This document shows positions 24,515-35,968 of a stretch of 64,000 nucleotides of DNA, piece by piece. A model generated the notes under the pieces. The model searched no databases and had not been told where the DNA came from. It saw only the letters and a list, made by a program, of their open reading frames with translations. The stretch's first letter is position 1. Every line of letters starts with the position of its first letter. The DNA lies in the NCBI GenBank assembly GCA_027946555.1, contig JAPEVC010000104.1, forward strand, positions 59,326-123,325, given 5' to 3'. Made by a program: the position numbers and the translations under genes. The DNA is from Gnomoniopsis sp. IMI 355080. Lineage: Eukaryota > Ascomycota > Sordariomycetes > Diaporthales > Gnomoniaceae.

Positions 24515-27016
24515 GATTGGCGTGGTGGTGAGATTGGTCAGATTTCAGTGTGGGAAATAATGAGATGAGTAATTGTAAGTAGGTATGAAGATGCTTAAGT
24601 TAGTAAGAGTGAAAGTTCCGGCCAACGTCGAGAATAGGGCTGACACTCGCGGTATGTGGTGCGGCTGTTGGCTTTCGGCGGTGTCGGAGAATTTAGTTGT
24701 CCAGGGGTTGCGTTCGGCTGCGCTGGCGGGCGGGCGGGCGTTCGGCTGGGTTGGGCGTCAGTGTAGTTTCCAGGTTGGCGTTTGAGAGGCAGATTCGTAG
24801 AGAGGGCTCCCATGTGGCACGCATCAAAATATCAGACGAATCCCAATTGTCGAGTGTTGGAACCCACCCCGGCAGTCTTCCGGGAACTGTCTGATGTTGG
24901 TGGAGCCCCGGCGCTGTACTGCGCGTTACTTCCAGCAGGTTAAGCGACGAACCGGACCCGCTGGGGGTTTTTTACAAGTATGTCGGCAAGTGGGAAATAA
25001 GTAGAAAAAGGCTTGACTTTGACCTGGGACCCTTATTTGATGGGACGCTGAATCGAATCGGATCCCGTCGTCCCTGGAGACTGATTGATATTATTATTCC
25101 CAGGAACACTACGAGGGAAACGCAAAGGCTGGGTGGTGCGACTAGAAGTAAGACAGTCCCGTGGAACACGATCAAACAGGCTTATGTGTTCGTTGTCACG
25201 GTGAGGGCGGCAAAGGGGCCTCGTCATCGGCATCGGCGCCCCCTCAGCTTTCAAGTGCAATCAAAACATGGATTCAATGATCAAGCCGTGCAAGTCATTG
25301 GGGCTGTGCAAATCTGTCATCGGGCAGTCGGTAGGAAAGGTGTTGTTTCTTCAGCCTTACCTTACCGTGTGTGCCTAGGCACTTAGGTATTCACCCATGT
25401 CCAGTACTGCACATACTAGTCTGCCCCTTCCAGCCACCAATAAATCTCATTCTATCCCATTCAACGTCTCTCCCTGTGTAGAACTGACTCATTGCCTCAT
25501 TCTGTGCGAGTCTACTACGATGGTATTGTCCGATAGACGACCTGTCTTCCAAACACGAGAGGCTAAGCAGTCTAAGACTTAATGCGTGCGCCCTCTCATC
25601 CCGTAATGCCCTCCCACGTCACAGCCGCTAAACTCTAATTCTTTTTTGACAGCCTTAAAACAGCACCAGCGCGCTAACATGCCTGATCCTATTTCTTTTT
25701 TATTTTGAGCCTCCGATCGAACAAAGCACCGAGTCATTTATTCTTTACAGTGGGATTTCTGCGCATTGCATTGAAAATCCACGATAACCAAGCACTCGCT
25801 CTGCTCATTACATCATGAACAGTCCAGACCTCGTCGGCAGCCACGCAAGCTACGCGCCGATCGCTTGGCTTCAGACAAAAAAAAATACCCACTCGGCTCT
25901 TCCCGGCGAGCTGTCAAAGAGAATAACCATGATTATTATTATATGCAGGCTGACTAACTTCTTGGCATTTTATGTACAGTCCCCATCTGCTATCATCTCA
26001 CAGCCTCGCATCCCGCATGCGCGTTCCCCCCCCCCCTCCACCTCGATGAGCCCCGTGGGGACAGACTCTCTAGCGCTGCTTGGGACCAAGAACCACCAAG
26101 AATCCGCCCCCATCACCATCTATGCCGTCGCCAAAGAAAAGGTGGCCCTCGAGTCAGTAAGCATACTTGGCGGCGCTGTCTTTTGCCTGTGTCCGGAAAT
26201 GACCGGTCGTCCTTCGCGAATGCGGTGCCTCGGAGCAATGTGATGCTCGGCTCGGCCGTGTTTCTGAAGGTGTGAACACACTCCGTTGTCTCGGAACAAA
26301 GTGTGAGTGCGGGCTGGTATCACCGGCCAAGACACAGGTCGGTAGCTTTGGTACCGGCCATCCCGCGAAGACAGCCGTCCTGCAATAGAGCCCGGATGTC
26401 GAATCGTAGATCACCGCCGCTGCTAAGGACTTGGCGAATCATTAATGGGTGTACAAAGAGTGTGAAAAGAAATGACCGGCTCAACAAGATTGGCTTCCAT
26501 GATTTTGTTCTGTTTATACCGACACACAACAAAGCCTATTAGCGAATTGCCATGGTTTCATGGACATGGCCAGACATAGAAATGAGTACCCTAGATCACC
26601 AAGCATTACAGCCACCAAGCGTTTTGAACTGTCTCGAGACAATGTCCTTGTTTCTTTGCAATTATGGACTGAGAGCACAATGTCTTTGTGAGCCGCTTTG
26701 TGATGTTCCTATCTCCTCCTTCAGCCGTCCTTCTGCCCATGGAAGCAGTATGCATGTTGAGGTATTGTCGAACAACAACCCATCTGCAAGTAGATGTATA
26801 AAGCTGAACCGAATTCCTTTTCTTCCGTATGCTTCCAATTGTCGTGTGCCAGAGCGAGAGACTACTGCCCAAACTGAAGCTTTGGACGATCTGAGAAACG
26901 TGATCCAATCTTTCGAACTGTGGATTTCAATCACAGACATCGAGTCCCCCCCTTGGTTCTCGTTCACACAAGTCTCATACCGCCCAAAAAAGGTAGGTCC
27001 TGGTCCATGATCATCT
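24515..27016. other. 2.5 kb gene-free stretch
   Basis: No gene is supported; open frames here are short and lack splice partners. Pyrimidine-rich runs, for example C-rich at 26026-26040, suggest promoter or leader sequence for one or both flanking genes. Confidence 0.45.
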
Positions 27017-27976
27017 ATGGCTTCCAACTTTCGCACCTTGCTCCTGCAGCGTGCACAGCGTGAGCAGGAACTCAACACGCTCGTATCCGCACAACACCCT
27101 ATCGTGCGCAACTTCTCCGGTGAGATGCTTTCCTTACCTCACATACAACGCAGTGCGTTTTATGGCTTCGCTCTGCGCTGGCCGCAGACGTACATTGCCT
27201 ACCTTTTCGAGGTCCTGTCACAGTCCAACCGCCTCCCCTCCGCCCTGCGATCCACTGGGACACCTGCGCCTGCTCCTGATCCCGAGCTTCAAGATCAGCT
27301 GATGCTCTTCCGCACCTCTGCTCTGAGCCATCTCAACCGTCTCCCTGCCCAATACCATTCCGTCCTGCTTCCTCCGGCCCCTCCTGTTGAGCCTGACATC
27401 GTGATCTTTACCGAGCTCCGCACCCGCCTTCTTGCCAACTTGTACCATCTCCGTGGGATTGACACATTTGCCTCGACAATCAGAGACAACCTTGATGCAT
27501 GAATGGTCTTTATCACTGACATAGCGCATCACACCGAGACGGACACATGGGAGCTGGCAATCCCCACCGCCGTAGATGTAGCCCTGTTGCGTGACGAGTA
27601 TGCGAGGCTGGTGGGAACTGGTGTCTTGCCGCCCATGGAGGAGACAATTCGAGACTTTGCGCAAAGCCGCGCACTGGACACTGCTCAGAACCGTGGCGAG
27701 GCCAGAGACCCCATGGCTGTTGTTGCTCCTTCTTCTTCTGTACCCGAGCGCGAGCAAGTGTTCGACTTTGGTACGGAGTGCACCTGGTGCTCGGCCAAGC
27801 TTGTGCAGACTAGTCAAGAGGCTGCTGATCTTCCGGACTGGGAGCCTTTGCGTACGCTGCCGTGCTCACACGTTGTGGGAGCTGTTTGTTTCGAGATTGC
27901 TGGCGATCTGAAATGTCCCATCTGTAGGTGCTTGGTTGGTGGGACCACAACAGACTCAGAATGGGTTTTGGTATGA
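27017..27976 (+). CDS. RING-like zinc finger protein
   Basis: One continuous frame from 27017 to 27976 is interrupted only by TGA at 27500, directly followed by ATG. A 72-bp intron at 27453..27524 (donor GTGGGA, branch-like CTGAC, acceptor ACATAG) would remove the stop and keep the frame, giving 295 residues. The donor is weak, so a genuine stop with two abutting frames remains possible. The C-terminus carries C-T-W-C, then L-P-C-S-H, a further Cys and C-P-I-C, the spacing of a RING-type cross-brace, which suggests an E3 ubiquitin ligase. The N-terminal part is helical with no known domain. Partners are unknown. Confidence 0.65.
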
Positions 27977-28078
27977 GGCTGGACCTTGTATGAATGGCAT
28001 ATGGGAAGAGGAGCATATACCCGAGTAGTAACAGAAACCAATCCAACACTCTCACCAAACTGTGATTACCGAAATCTC

Positions 28079-28948
28079 TCATGTCTTTCCATCTCGCGTA
28101 GCCCAGTCCATAATGACCTCCCAGACTCTGCCGCCATCATGCGGCGTTGAAATATCATGGAGCAGCTCATCACGACTTGAAGCTGCCTCACTTTTCTCAG
28201 ACGGCTTGTAGGTTCCATTATCTCCCTCGCTCAAAGCCTTTGATATCTCATAAGTCATTTCCGGATGTCCTTGGAAAGTCATGATCCGGTCAGACTCGGA
28301 GATGGAAATCTCGTTACTCTCTGTCAAAGACGCAAAACCGGGAGCGAGCCTGGAGATGTATCGCACGTGATATTTGTGCATTTTCTGGTTATATATCAGT
28401 ACTAGGATAGTTACGCCATACACAGCTTTTGAAATAAACCACTCACTAATGTATTATCGCTAAATATCTGCTGCCCCTTGGCTGTGAGTCTAATATCCTG
28501 AACGCCAATCTGCAAAGTGTCAGCGGCCATGGATTCCCAATCCAACAGCAATCTTGGAACATACCCGGGGGCCATCTTCAACCCAGGCGAGATCTCCTCC
28601 GAGAGCATAGTGAATCGCCTGATGACCCCAACAGATCCCTAGTAGTTTTGGACCAGTCGGCTCTCCTGCCACCTTGCGGACCATATCAAGGACTTGTAGA
28701 GCCCAAAGTGGTTTATCCTGGTCCAAAAGATTGACTTTCCCGCCACTGAGAATGACGAGGCGATAGTCCGAAAGATCTGGTATTTGCTCTCCATTCGCAA
28801 TGCAGCAAATGTCCAAGTGACTGGCGGGTGCCGTGGCATGAATATTTGCCAAAAATGATTCCACCATGAGTTTGTCGGATGGCGAAGAAGATGGGTAGTT
28901 CTTCAGCAAAAGGATTTTGTCAACTTTGAGTGTCTCCTGGATAGCCAT
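28079..28948 (-). CDS. Class I glutamine amidotransferase-like protein
   Basis: Three exons, 28565..28948, 28447..28509 and 28079..28384, give 250 residues. The nucleophile elbow G-I-C-W-G-H-Q holds Cys106, and Q-G-H-P-E-M gives His189 and Glu191, completing the amidotransferase triad. L-S-G-G-K takes the place of the usual S-G-G oxyanion segment. Between them the spliced sequence reads R-I-G-V-Q-D-I-R-L-T, as in single-domain fungal relatives of GMP-synthase-type amidotransferases. Without a synthase domain the acceptor is unknown; relatives include gamma-glutamyl peptide hydrolases. It shares a 398-bp divergent promoter with the Ntn hydrolase gene, so the two may be co-expressed and both act on amide bonds. 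Confidence 0.88.
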
Positions 28949-29346
28949 CCTGCCTCAAAATTGACTGAATCGGTCCCGAGAACGATTATTATCACCCAAA
29001 GTATGTATGCACGGAGAGAGCTGATTTTCAGCTAGGGCGACAATTTGCAGAAGCGGTCGATGGAGCTGTTTGACTACTTTCGAATAAGAAATGATTTTTT
29101 GTTAGTTGTGGTCCATTTGCCCGATAGCTACAGGTAGCCAGCCGAGAGAGTATTTGAAGATAAGAGTGCTTTGCCCATGAATTTAGGGTCCCGGCTGATT
29201 TCCGGAGCTCGTCATCGGGCCCCGCATAGCGACACAACTTCCGGTCCGGAGCACTGCGCGCATGAATATTGAACTACGAACGAGCATCCACTTTGTGGTC
29301 GATGAGATGAGACTATTCTGCCATACTGTCTGAACTCCTCTTCACG
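28949..29346. promoter_or_regulatory. Divergent promoter of amidotransferase and Ntn-hydrolase genes
   Basis: A 398-bp shared upstream region. It contains GGTCCCGA- and CCGG-type motifs but no repeat clear enough to name a regulator. Confidence 0.4.
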
Positions 29347-30477
29347 ATGAAGCAAGTGCATTGTTCCGGCGATCCAAAGGAGGTATGATCATAGCCTTTC
29401 CCTCGAATACTACGCTCTAACGGCTGCCATTTGTAGATCGGACGTAACCATGGCACCGCGGCCCGAGACCAGGTCCACGGCTCTATATCATTCTACAGCA
29501 AGTTATTCCAAGACAAATGCTCCATGAGCTGGGACGACGTGACAGCTGAAGCCAATAAATATGTCGCCCCACTGCAAGTGACTTGTTCACGATATCTCGA
29601 GGAGATTGAGGGGCTAGCAGAAGGGGCTGGCGTCGGCTTTCTCGACGTTCTAGCCCTCAACGTCCGCACAGAAATCATGTTTGGCCTCTTTACGGATCCC
29701 AACAACGCCGCCAACCATGCCGACATCCCCAGCGACGGCTGCACCAGCCTAGGCTGGGTCGATGAGTCCGGGCAGTCGTATCTCGCACAGAACTGGGATT
29801 GGCAGTCCGCGCAGGGGCCGAACCTGATCATCTGCCACATTTCGCAGCCGGACACCAAGATCCCCAATATCTCCATGGTCACGGAGGCCGGGATCATTGG
29901 CAAGATTGGCTTCAATGCTGATGGCGTGGGGTGTTGCCTGAATGCGATTCGTGCGCGTGGCGTCGATGCTACCAAATTGCCGGTGCACTTTGCGTTGCGG
30001 ACCGTGTTGGAGTCGCCGTCGAGGGAAAAGGCTGTTGCGCAGATTAAGGCGCTGGGAGTCGCTGGGAGTGCGCATATTCTTGTTGCGGATCACTCGGGCT
30101 CGACTGGCTTGGAATGCACGCCTTTTGGGGTCAAGGAGATTTCTATGGATTCGAACAAAAGGGTCTACCATACCAACCATCTGGTTTTGGAGCATCCAGG
30201 AGTGGATGAGCCGCCTTGGTTGGAGGATTCCCACGAGCGTCTGTCCCGTATTCAGAAGTTGACAGACACCGTAACTACGTCGAAGGTGGAGGTCAGGCAA
30301 CTATTTGAGATGTTCAAGGACGAAGAGGGTTGTCCGTGCTCAATCAATCGGAAGCAAGAAGGTATTAGCGGGTTTCAAACTTTGTTTACTATTATTATGA
30401 ACCTGGGAAACGGAGAGGCTTTGGTCAAATTTGGTCGTCCTACGGAAGATGGAGAAGAGATACGGCTGGTGCCATAA
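29347..30477 (+). CDS. Isopenicillin-N-acyltransferase-like Ntn hydrolase
   Basis: Two exons, 29347..29382 and 29437..30477, with a 54-bp intron, give 358 residues, the length of the penicillin acyltransferase proenzyme. D-G-C-T marks the self-cleavage site (Gly113-Cys114), after which Cys114 becomes the N-terminal nucleophile. Downstream are Q-N-W-D-W, T-E-A-G-I-I-G-K-I-G-F-N and H-T-N-H, all family hallmarks. The C-terminus R-L-V-P lacks the peroxisomal targeting tripeptide of true penicillin producers, and no IPN or ACV synthase gene is near. A role in another N-acyl transfer or amide hydrolysis is therefore more likely than beta-lactam synthesis. It is divergent from the amidotransferase. 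Confidence 0.88.
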
Positions 30478-30652
30478 GCGTGGGGGGTTTGCACTGACCA
30501 GTGCTATCCTGGGCGAACAAGTTGTTTTATAGTACTACACACTTTAGTTGCAGCGTGGAGACTATTCATGGTAGTATACACCGATATGAAGACCCACGAG
30601 ATGTGTCGTGGTGAAACATAGGTCTATGATCTCTGACCTCTCTCTGATGTGC

Positions 30653-30662
30653 TACCTAGGTA
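30653..30662. promoter_or_regulatory. TACCTAGGTA palindrome, copy 2
   Basis: Exact copy of the 10-bp palindrome at 15779 and 52661. Here it lies between two convergent genes, which argues against a pure promoter role. Confidence 0.35.
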
Positions 30663-30764
30663 ATTTTGTGTACCAGAGCTTACAAGTCCATTGGAGGAAT
30701 GTATAAAAGTGTACGAAGGCAAGTGAATTGCTTTGAATCTATTATACTAGTGTATACCGTTTGT

Positions 30765-31613
30765 CTAGATCTCCGATGAGCGAAGTTGGCGAATGGCATC
30801 GTCAAGGATTTTAATGGCATCTCTAATGCGTTGGTCGCCATCCGCATCATCTTTAGCGTCCTTCAAAGATGAAATCGCATCTCCAACAAAGCCGATAGAG
30901 TTTTTCATTGAAGTCTCGTACAATTTAGCATCCACTGCGTCCTCTTCAGCAGTCTTTGCATCTTTATCGTGAGGCGGTTGAAGTAACGTGATAAGGTGGT
31001 ACACCGGAGAATCGCCGCTTTTGGTCGTCTCGCCAGCTTTCAGTCCTTCTGAGCAGATGATAAACTCCGAGATCTCAGCGAACCCAGTGCTTAAGTCATA
31101 TTGCTTGTCCACGCTGGTGTGGTTTCTCGCAAAGGGCTGGAGGATTGCGAAATCGTTGAATGGTGCTTCACTAGAACCCAGCCTCACAGAGCCTGGCTTC
31201 GTGGGGTCCTTTTTCTTCGATTTGAATGCATCCTCAACCATTTTGCGTGTGTCTTTGTCTAATATGTTCCGTGTACCAAGAACCTTCATCTCCGCTGAAC
31301 CGCCGCCGGCCGCAGCGTAGTTGTCAATAATCATGTCGCGGTAGTCGATTCGTGTGAGCCGATTCGATTCACTGTCCTGTTCATCTTGGGTCTTGACGGA
31401 GAAGTTACAGTAAGCTTCTGCCTCGATGTTGACGGCGTAACTGTTGAATTGGGTATCTTCACTGCCGCCATAGTTTGAGCCGCGGATCTCGTAGGCTTTC
31501 CACTGACCGGGCACCGCAAAGTATGGCGCCATGAAATCGACCATGTCGGGAGTGAACGTGACCGGCAGTCGCCTCATGCCATACTCTTCAATTGTCCGCC
31601 GCCGAGGAGCCAT
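30765..31613 (-). CDS. Protein of unknown function
   Basis: Single exon, 282 residues, ATG at 31613. No family is recognised. It has no signal peptide or membrane segment. The central part is rich in Asp, Lys and Ser. The C-terminus is predicted helical with an I-R-D-A-I-K-I-L-D-D-A-I-R-Q-L heptad-like pattern. Codon usage and a long uninterrupted frame support coding. Two convergent 3' ends, this gene and the Ntn hydrolase, lie within 287 bp. Confidence 0.65.
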   Translation of the reverse strand: MAPRRRTIEEYGMRRLPVTFTPDMVDFMAPYFAVPGQWKAYEIRGSNYGGSEDTQFNSYAVNIEAEAYCNFSVKTQDEQDSESNRLTRIDYRDMIIDNYAAAGGGSAEMKVLGTRNILDKDTRKMVEDAFKSKKKDPTKPGSVRLGSSEAPFNDFAILQPFARNHTSVDKQYDLSTGFAEISEFIICSEGLKAGETTKSGDSPVYHLITLLQPPHDKDAKTAEEDAVDAKLYETSMKNSIGFVGDAISSLKDAKDDADGDQRIRDAIKILDDAIRQLRSSEI

Positions 31614-32203
31614 GATCAGTATGTGATTTGCGATGATCCTATGTTTAGGACTCGCGAACGTATAGAAGTGGTCGGTGAGCCCTAAACTTCGACTCCAGAT
31701 TGTTCTTTAGTAGCGTTTCGAATGACGCACACCCAACAAATTTTCGTTTCGCGGTATCTGTTTCTATTTAAAGTATTGCCATTTCTTCTTGATTGGAATT
31801 ATCAGTGCTTACCATTTGCGGGCTGCTGACAAGGTGCAGAACAAAGAAAATGGAGGGCGGAATGGTATCAACGAGTTGCATTCTAGGAACAGCCTCAACT
31901 AAAAATTGATTGGCCTACGCTTACACTCATTCAGTAACAAAGATAACGAGGAGAGAAAAGTCTTTGTGTTGCGTTGGTACGTGCTATAGGTCCCGTGCCC
32001 TGACGCATTTCACCTTTTCAACCTTTGCCGCATACCATTTCTCTAAAAGCAATTCCCAAGGACGGAATTATCACTGATATGAGCGCTTCATCAATGTCTT
32101 GTAAAATATAGCTTAATATTATTCAGAACACGTCTGGTACTATGCATATAAGCATGTATCAGGTGTACTTGACTAGATTACTTCTCCGAATTTGGACTAT
32201 GCA
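31614..32203. other. Intergenic
   Basis: Promoter side of the unknown gene at 30765 and 3' side of the DUF3632 gene. Nothing else is recognised. Confidence 0.4.
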
Positions 32204-33377
32204 TCATCTTCTGCTCGTTCCCTTGGATCCACGCGCCTCATACCAATCCAAACTGACAGGACTCTTCGTGAGAGGCTCAATCATGGAGAAGTCCTTGTTC
32301 ACATCCAATATCCCCGAATCCATACACCATTCAAAGAACGTATCTCCAGCTTGATTCATAAACTCAGCCAGAGCCATCGTCTTGTACTTTGTCAAAGGAG
32401 TTGGGGCGGCGTCTTCAGCCAGGACTTCTTTCAATGTAGTTGCTGGGATCTCCCACCAATCCGGAGTGATATCGGCTGCGACAAGACGGCCGAGAAAGGA
32501 AAAGTAGTTGACCCAATTACTCTCGGGTTCAGAGTGCTGAAACTCGGGGTCGTCTGTAGAACTTATTAGCTGTGAAATCCAATTTCTCAGAGATCATAGA
32601 CGTACAGAGGTCATCCCAAGCAGATAGCAGAGCATCGTCGAGGGTAGGCAAGTCCGTCCACGGCGCATCATTACCCTATATTCGATAGTCAGCCCCTGAT
32701 GTATCCATTCGTATTGTGTTTGGGACAGAACTCACATCCCAAGTCCTAACCTCCATCGGTGGCAAGTGAACAAGTTCCCGTAAAAGCTCCACTAGTCTGT
32801 CTTGTCCCTCGTCATTATGCGGAATTCTCTTTCCTAATTCAATGAACATCGACCACACATGGAGTAAGTATCCAGACAATATGCGGTCCTCCAAATGGCA
32901 GCGAAGAGGATCAAGTGGTAAATAAAAGCTCCAGTACACATCATCGACCCTGGCAGCGCATTCCGAAGCCCTAGAAGATTTAGCAACCAGGCAGTCCTCA
33001 AACGTGGCACACAGCGACGAGCCCCAAAGCACGCCAGGCTCCTCATTAGCTTTGAGCCAACTCATATATGACTCCCACGCCTTGATCTCGACGGGAGGCT
33101 TTGGGGTTCGGGGTACGGCATTCTCGACGCAGTCAACTTCAATGATGGCATCTTGAACCAGTGAAAGCTTGGCCGGCTTCCTTACTGCACCGCCCGAGGG
33201 CTTGACTGCGGGAAGGGAATTACTGCTCGTAGTTGATATGGAGGTCTTCCTTATATGGTGGTGACGAGAGGTAGGGAGACGGGGTTTCGGAACTTGCGCG
33301 GACGCATTCTTGCCTTTCGTGAACTCGACCTTTGAAGGCGAGGGTGGCGCGTGGCCGACGAGGTGAGTATAACGCAT
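32204..33377 (-). CDS. DUF3632 family protein
   Basis: Three exons, 32736..33377, 32606..32675 and 32204..32553, with introns of 60 and 52 bp, give 353 residues. The N-terminal roughly 90 residues are basic and Ser/Pro-rich. The folded part carries W-x-x-L-P-x-L at the second exon followed by A-W-D-D, then N-W-V-N-Y-F-S-F-L-G-R-L and L-A-E-F-M-N-Q-A-G, as in fungal DUF3632 proteins. The function of the family is unknown. It is usually a cytosolic alpha-helical protein and is frequent in lineage-specific gene sets. No membrane segment is seen. Confidence 0.78.
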
Positions 33378-34332
33378 ATTAAAATTATTGGCCTCCGGGG
33401 CTATAGATTCTGCTCAGCAGTTAAATTTTCTGCCCTGCAGAAGGAGTAATATCTGTCCAGCAGTCGGATTATTGAAAGAAAAGTGTGGATTGATGCACGG
33501 CACCAACACTGCTCACTTGATACTTTCGGGTCTTTTCGTCTTGGCAAGTCAGCAGGATGTTGATTTTATATGAGAGAGGACAGAATTCAATGAGGTAATC
33601 GTATTCCAGGCAACCCAAATTGACTGCCTATGCTGACCGAGTTGCAAGACCAGGCGCTTGTCTGACACCCCTGTTGCGTTGTATGGTGAGATTGGGTTGC
33701 GGCGTCTTCGCTGGTGGTCAGCTCAGCTCGCTTCCAGGCCTTCAATTCGAGACCTTCTCTCTCAGTGTGTATTTTCCAGTCTTGCATGATTTAGTAAGCG
33801 ACACCTGGTTTCAATTGCAGTGCGCGCTGGGGGTGGATGAATGATGTTGGCCGCGGGGCAGGTCAAAGGCCACTTGCACGGCCAATTTCGGGGGCGAAGC
33901 GTCTTCCCAAGCAGTGCGGCATCCTTCTCTGCCAATCAAAATACCTGAGCTGATCGAACTTGGGGTTGAGCTACTTGAGACGTCTCAACCTAGTGGAACC
34001 ACGAAGTTTATGTCTGTTTTTGAAAACTTTGGATCTTAAGGCGCGGTAACCCAGGAGGTGACTTTGAAAGCTACAGAAGCTTATACTGAGACTGAAGCTG
34101 CAAATTTCTGAATATATTTGGAGATCGGCGCCTCGATTATGAGATAGAAGAAATATGCCGGGAGTGTCGACGTGGCTATAGTGCTAGTTGGATAGTAGAA
34201 AATTTGGTTGATGACTGCGTTGACACTCTGCCTAAGGCTTGGAATTGTCGTTTAAGAGTTACATAAAGAGAGAAATCAAGACGTCCGGCGAGGTCTGCAA
34301 CAAACCCGAGCAAGAACCGACACTTCTCATAT
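33378..34332. other. Gene-free stretch
   Basis: About 950 bp. The start contains CAG-rich sequence (TCAGCAG...CTGCCCTGCAG) near 33411-33440. No gene is supported. The open frame 34176-34505 on the minus strand overlaps the next gene in another frame and is a shadow. Confidence 0.4.
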
Positions 34333-35478
34333 CTAGGCAGGATCGTACCCTTGACCTGACGGTACAACTTCTTCGAGATCCTCAAAACTCGTTGCCTCAC
34401 TTGCTCCCTGACTGAAACGGAGAGCGTTGACTTTTCTGGCAGAATTGAACCTAGAACGCTTGTTTCCAAGTCCTCGGCCCACTTCCTCATCCTCCAAATT
34501 TCCAAAGCTCCTCTTTCTCGACTTGTTCGAGGTCATCGGCGCCTGGTCATCGTGCTCATACGTGCATTCGCTGGCGAGGGGACTGAGTCTGCCAATGCCT
34601 TCATATTTGCTTTCCTGCTTGACTTTAGCACTAGGCCTAGGCGAAGTCGGCGCGGGCATGAGCAGGTCGGGGTTGACCAGCGTTTCTAGAGGCCTAGGGT
34701 TTCCGAACCGACGTGGTTCCTCGCGAGACAGCTCCTGCAAGAAACACTGCAAATAATCACTTTTCCTGGCCGTCCCCAAATGAAAGCAGTTTTCCGGCTT
34801 TCTCGTATACTTTGTAAATGCGTTCCAGTGCTCATGCGGCCACACCTTGACTGGCTCGTTGAGTTCTAGGGCCTCGAGTAGATCAACAATGTTGATAAGA
34901 GTGCCGCGCAGATCATCACGGCATCCTTGAATCGTATCGGAGGCCTCAATACGTACTGCTCGGCACAGTTTTTGATATCCTTCCAGCGTGGAAGCAGAGT
35001 CTTTGAAAAAGCGCGTGTACAACTCATAGTGCATCGCTGTTGTCCGGCGCCTCTCATACAGGTGCTTCACGTCCTTCGGCTTAACATCACATCCTTGGAT
35101 GGCTTGAGCTTCCTGGGTGAGTTGAAGTTTCACCTCCCGGCTGAGCTCGTCGTACGGTCTCCATGTCGACCGAAAGCCCTGAGAGCATGCGACTGTGCTG
35201 GTGGGCTTATCAGCGGCTACTGCGGCCAAAGTGGAAGCAATTGGCACAGGACGGGGCACAAAGGTGGAAACGCTGGGAGAAGAGTGTCCCACCACGACCG
35301 CATATAGCTCGGCGTCGTGTTCCTGCATCCATAGCTTGGCCTCCTCAAGGCTTTGGTGGCCCTTGAACCTCGATCCTGAGAAGCCAGTGACTTGGGCGGA
35401 GCAATCCAGCCACTTTTTGTAGATGCCAGGTCGCCGCCCTTTGGCAACTGCGTAGAAAACTGGTTTGAATTTCGCCAT
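34333..35478 (-). CDS. Protein with RNase H1 N-terminal (hybrid-binding / viroplasmin-like) domain
   Basis: Single exon, 381 residues. Residues about 4-50 read K-P-V-F-Y-A-V-A-K-G-R-R-P-G-I-Y and end in F-K-G-H-Q-S-L-E-E-A-K-x-W-M, the small domain that in RNase H1 grips RNA/DNA hybrids. No RNase H catalytic domain follows. Instead there is an unrecognised helical middle part (about 110-250) and a basic, Ser/Pro-rich C-terminus with nuclear-localisation-like clusters (S-R-K-R-S, N-K-R-S-R-F). It probably binds nucleic acid, perhaps R-loops, without cleaving them. The domain call is firm, the role is inferred. Confidence 0.8.
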   Translation of the reverse strand: MAKFKPVFYAVAKGRRPGIYKKWLDCSAQVTGFSGSRFKGHQSLEEAKLWMQEHDAELYAVVVGHSSPSVSTFVPRPVPIASTLAAVAADKPTSTVACSQGFRSTWRPYDELSREVKLQLTQEAQAIQGCDVKPKDVKHLYERRRTTAMHYELYTRFFKDSASTLEGYQKLCRAVRIEASDTIQGCRDDLRGTLINIVDLLEALELNEPVKVWPHEHWNAFTKYTRKPENCFHLGTARKSDYLQCFLQELSREEPRRFGNPRPLETLVNPDLLMPAPTSPRPSAKVKQESKYEGIGRLSPLASECTYEHDDQAPMTSNKSRKRSFGNLEDEEVGRGLGNKRSRFNSARKVNALRFSQGASEATSFEDLEEVVPSGQGYDPA

Positions 35479-35968
35479 TTTCAGTGGTGAGAGTGTGGTA
35501 ATCGAGATTGTCCTTCAAATGACTGATCAGACGCGTTGGTGCGCGTGGAGTTCGTGGCTGTCTGTCGATAACGCGTCACAGCGCCTTTGTATAAGTTCAA
35601 GTTCAGTGCAGTCTAGATGCCACTTAAGCTCCGGATACGGCCTTCTAGATTTATTCTAGTCCAGTATTGCTGCATATGACATTACCTCACAGAAAATTCG
35701 GGTTGGCACCTGGTCGACATATATATAATATCGAGATTCGAGCTTAGAAAAGACAGTAGAAAGAGAAATGCCTGTGATGCAAAGTGTTCCGTGCTCTGCA
35801 TAGACCCGACCCACCCGCCGACCCAGAAAGAATGGCCAGGGTCAGGTCCAACACAGCAAAGAGGATGTTCTGTGCCACATAAAGCCCAGCCATCAAATTA
35901 TGTGAGCCAGCGAAAAAATGGAAACGTGCGATGTCAAAGGAAGCAAGTATAATAACTCAGCCTGCCTC
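35479..35968. other. Intergenic
   Basis: Promoter of the hybrid-binding-domain gene and 3' region of the FAD oxidase. Includes a TATATATAA stretch at 35721-35729. No gene is recognised. Confidence 0.4.

Noticed and set aside
29347..30477. Penicillin biosynthesis cluster
   Set aside because: Only an acyltransferase-like gene is present; no ACV or isopenicillin N synthase is nearby and no peroxisomal signal is seen.
34176..34505. Separate small gene on the minus strand
   Set aside because: It overlaps the hybrid-binding-domain gene in another frame and has no protein features.
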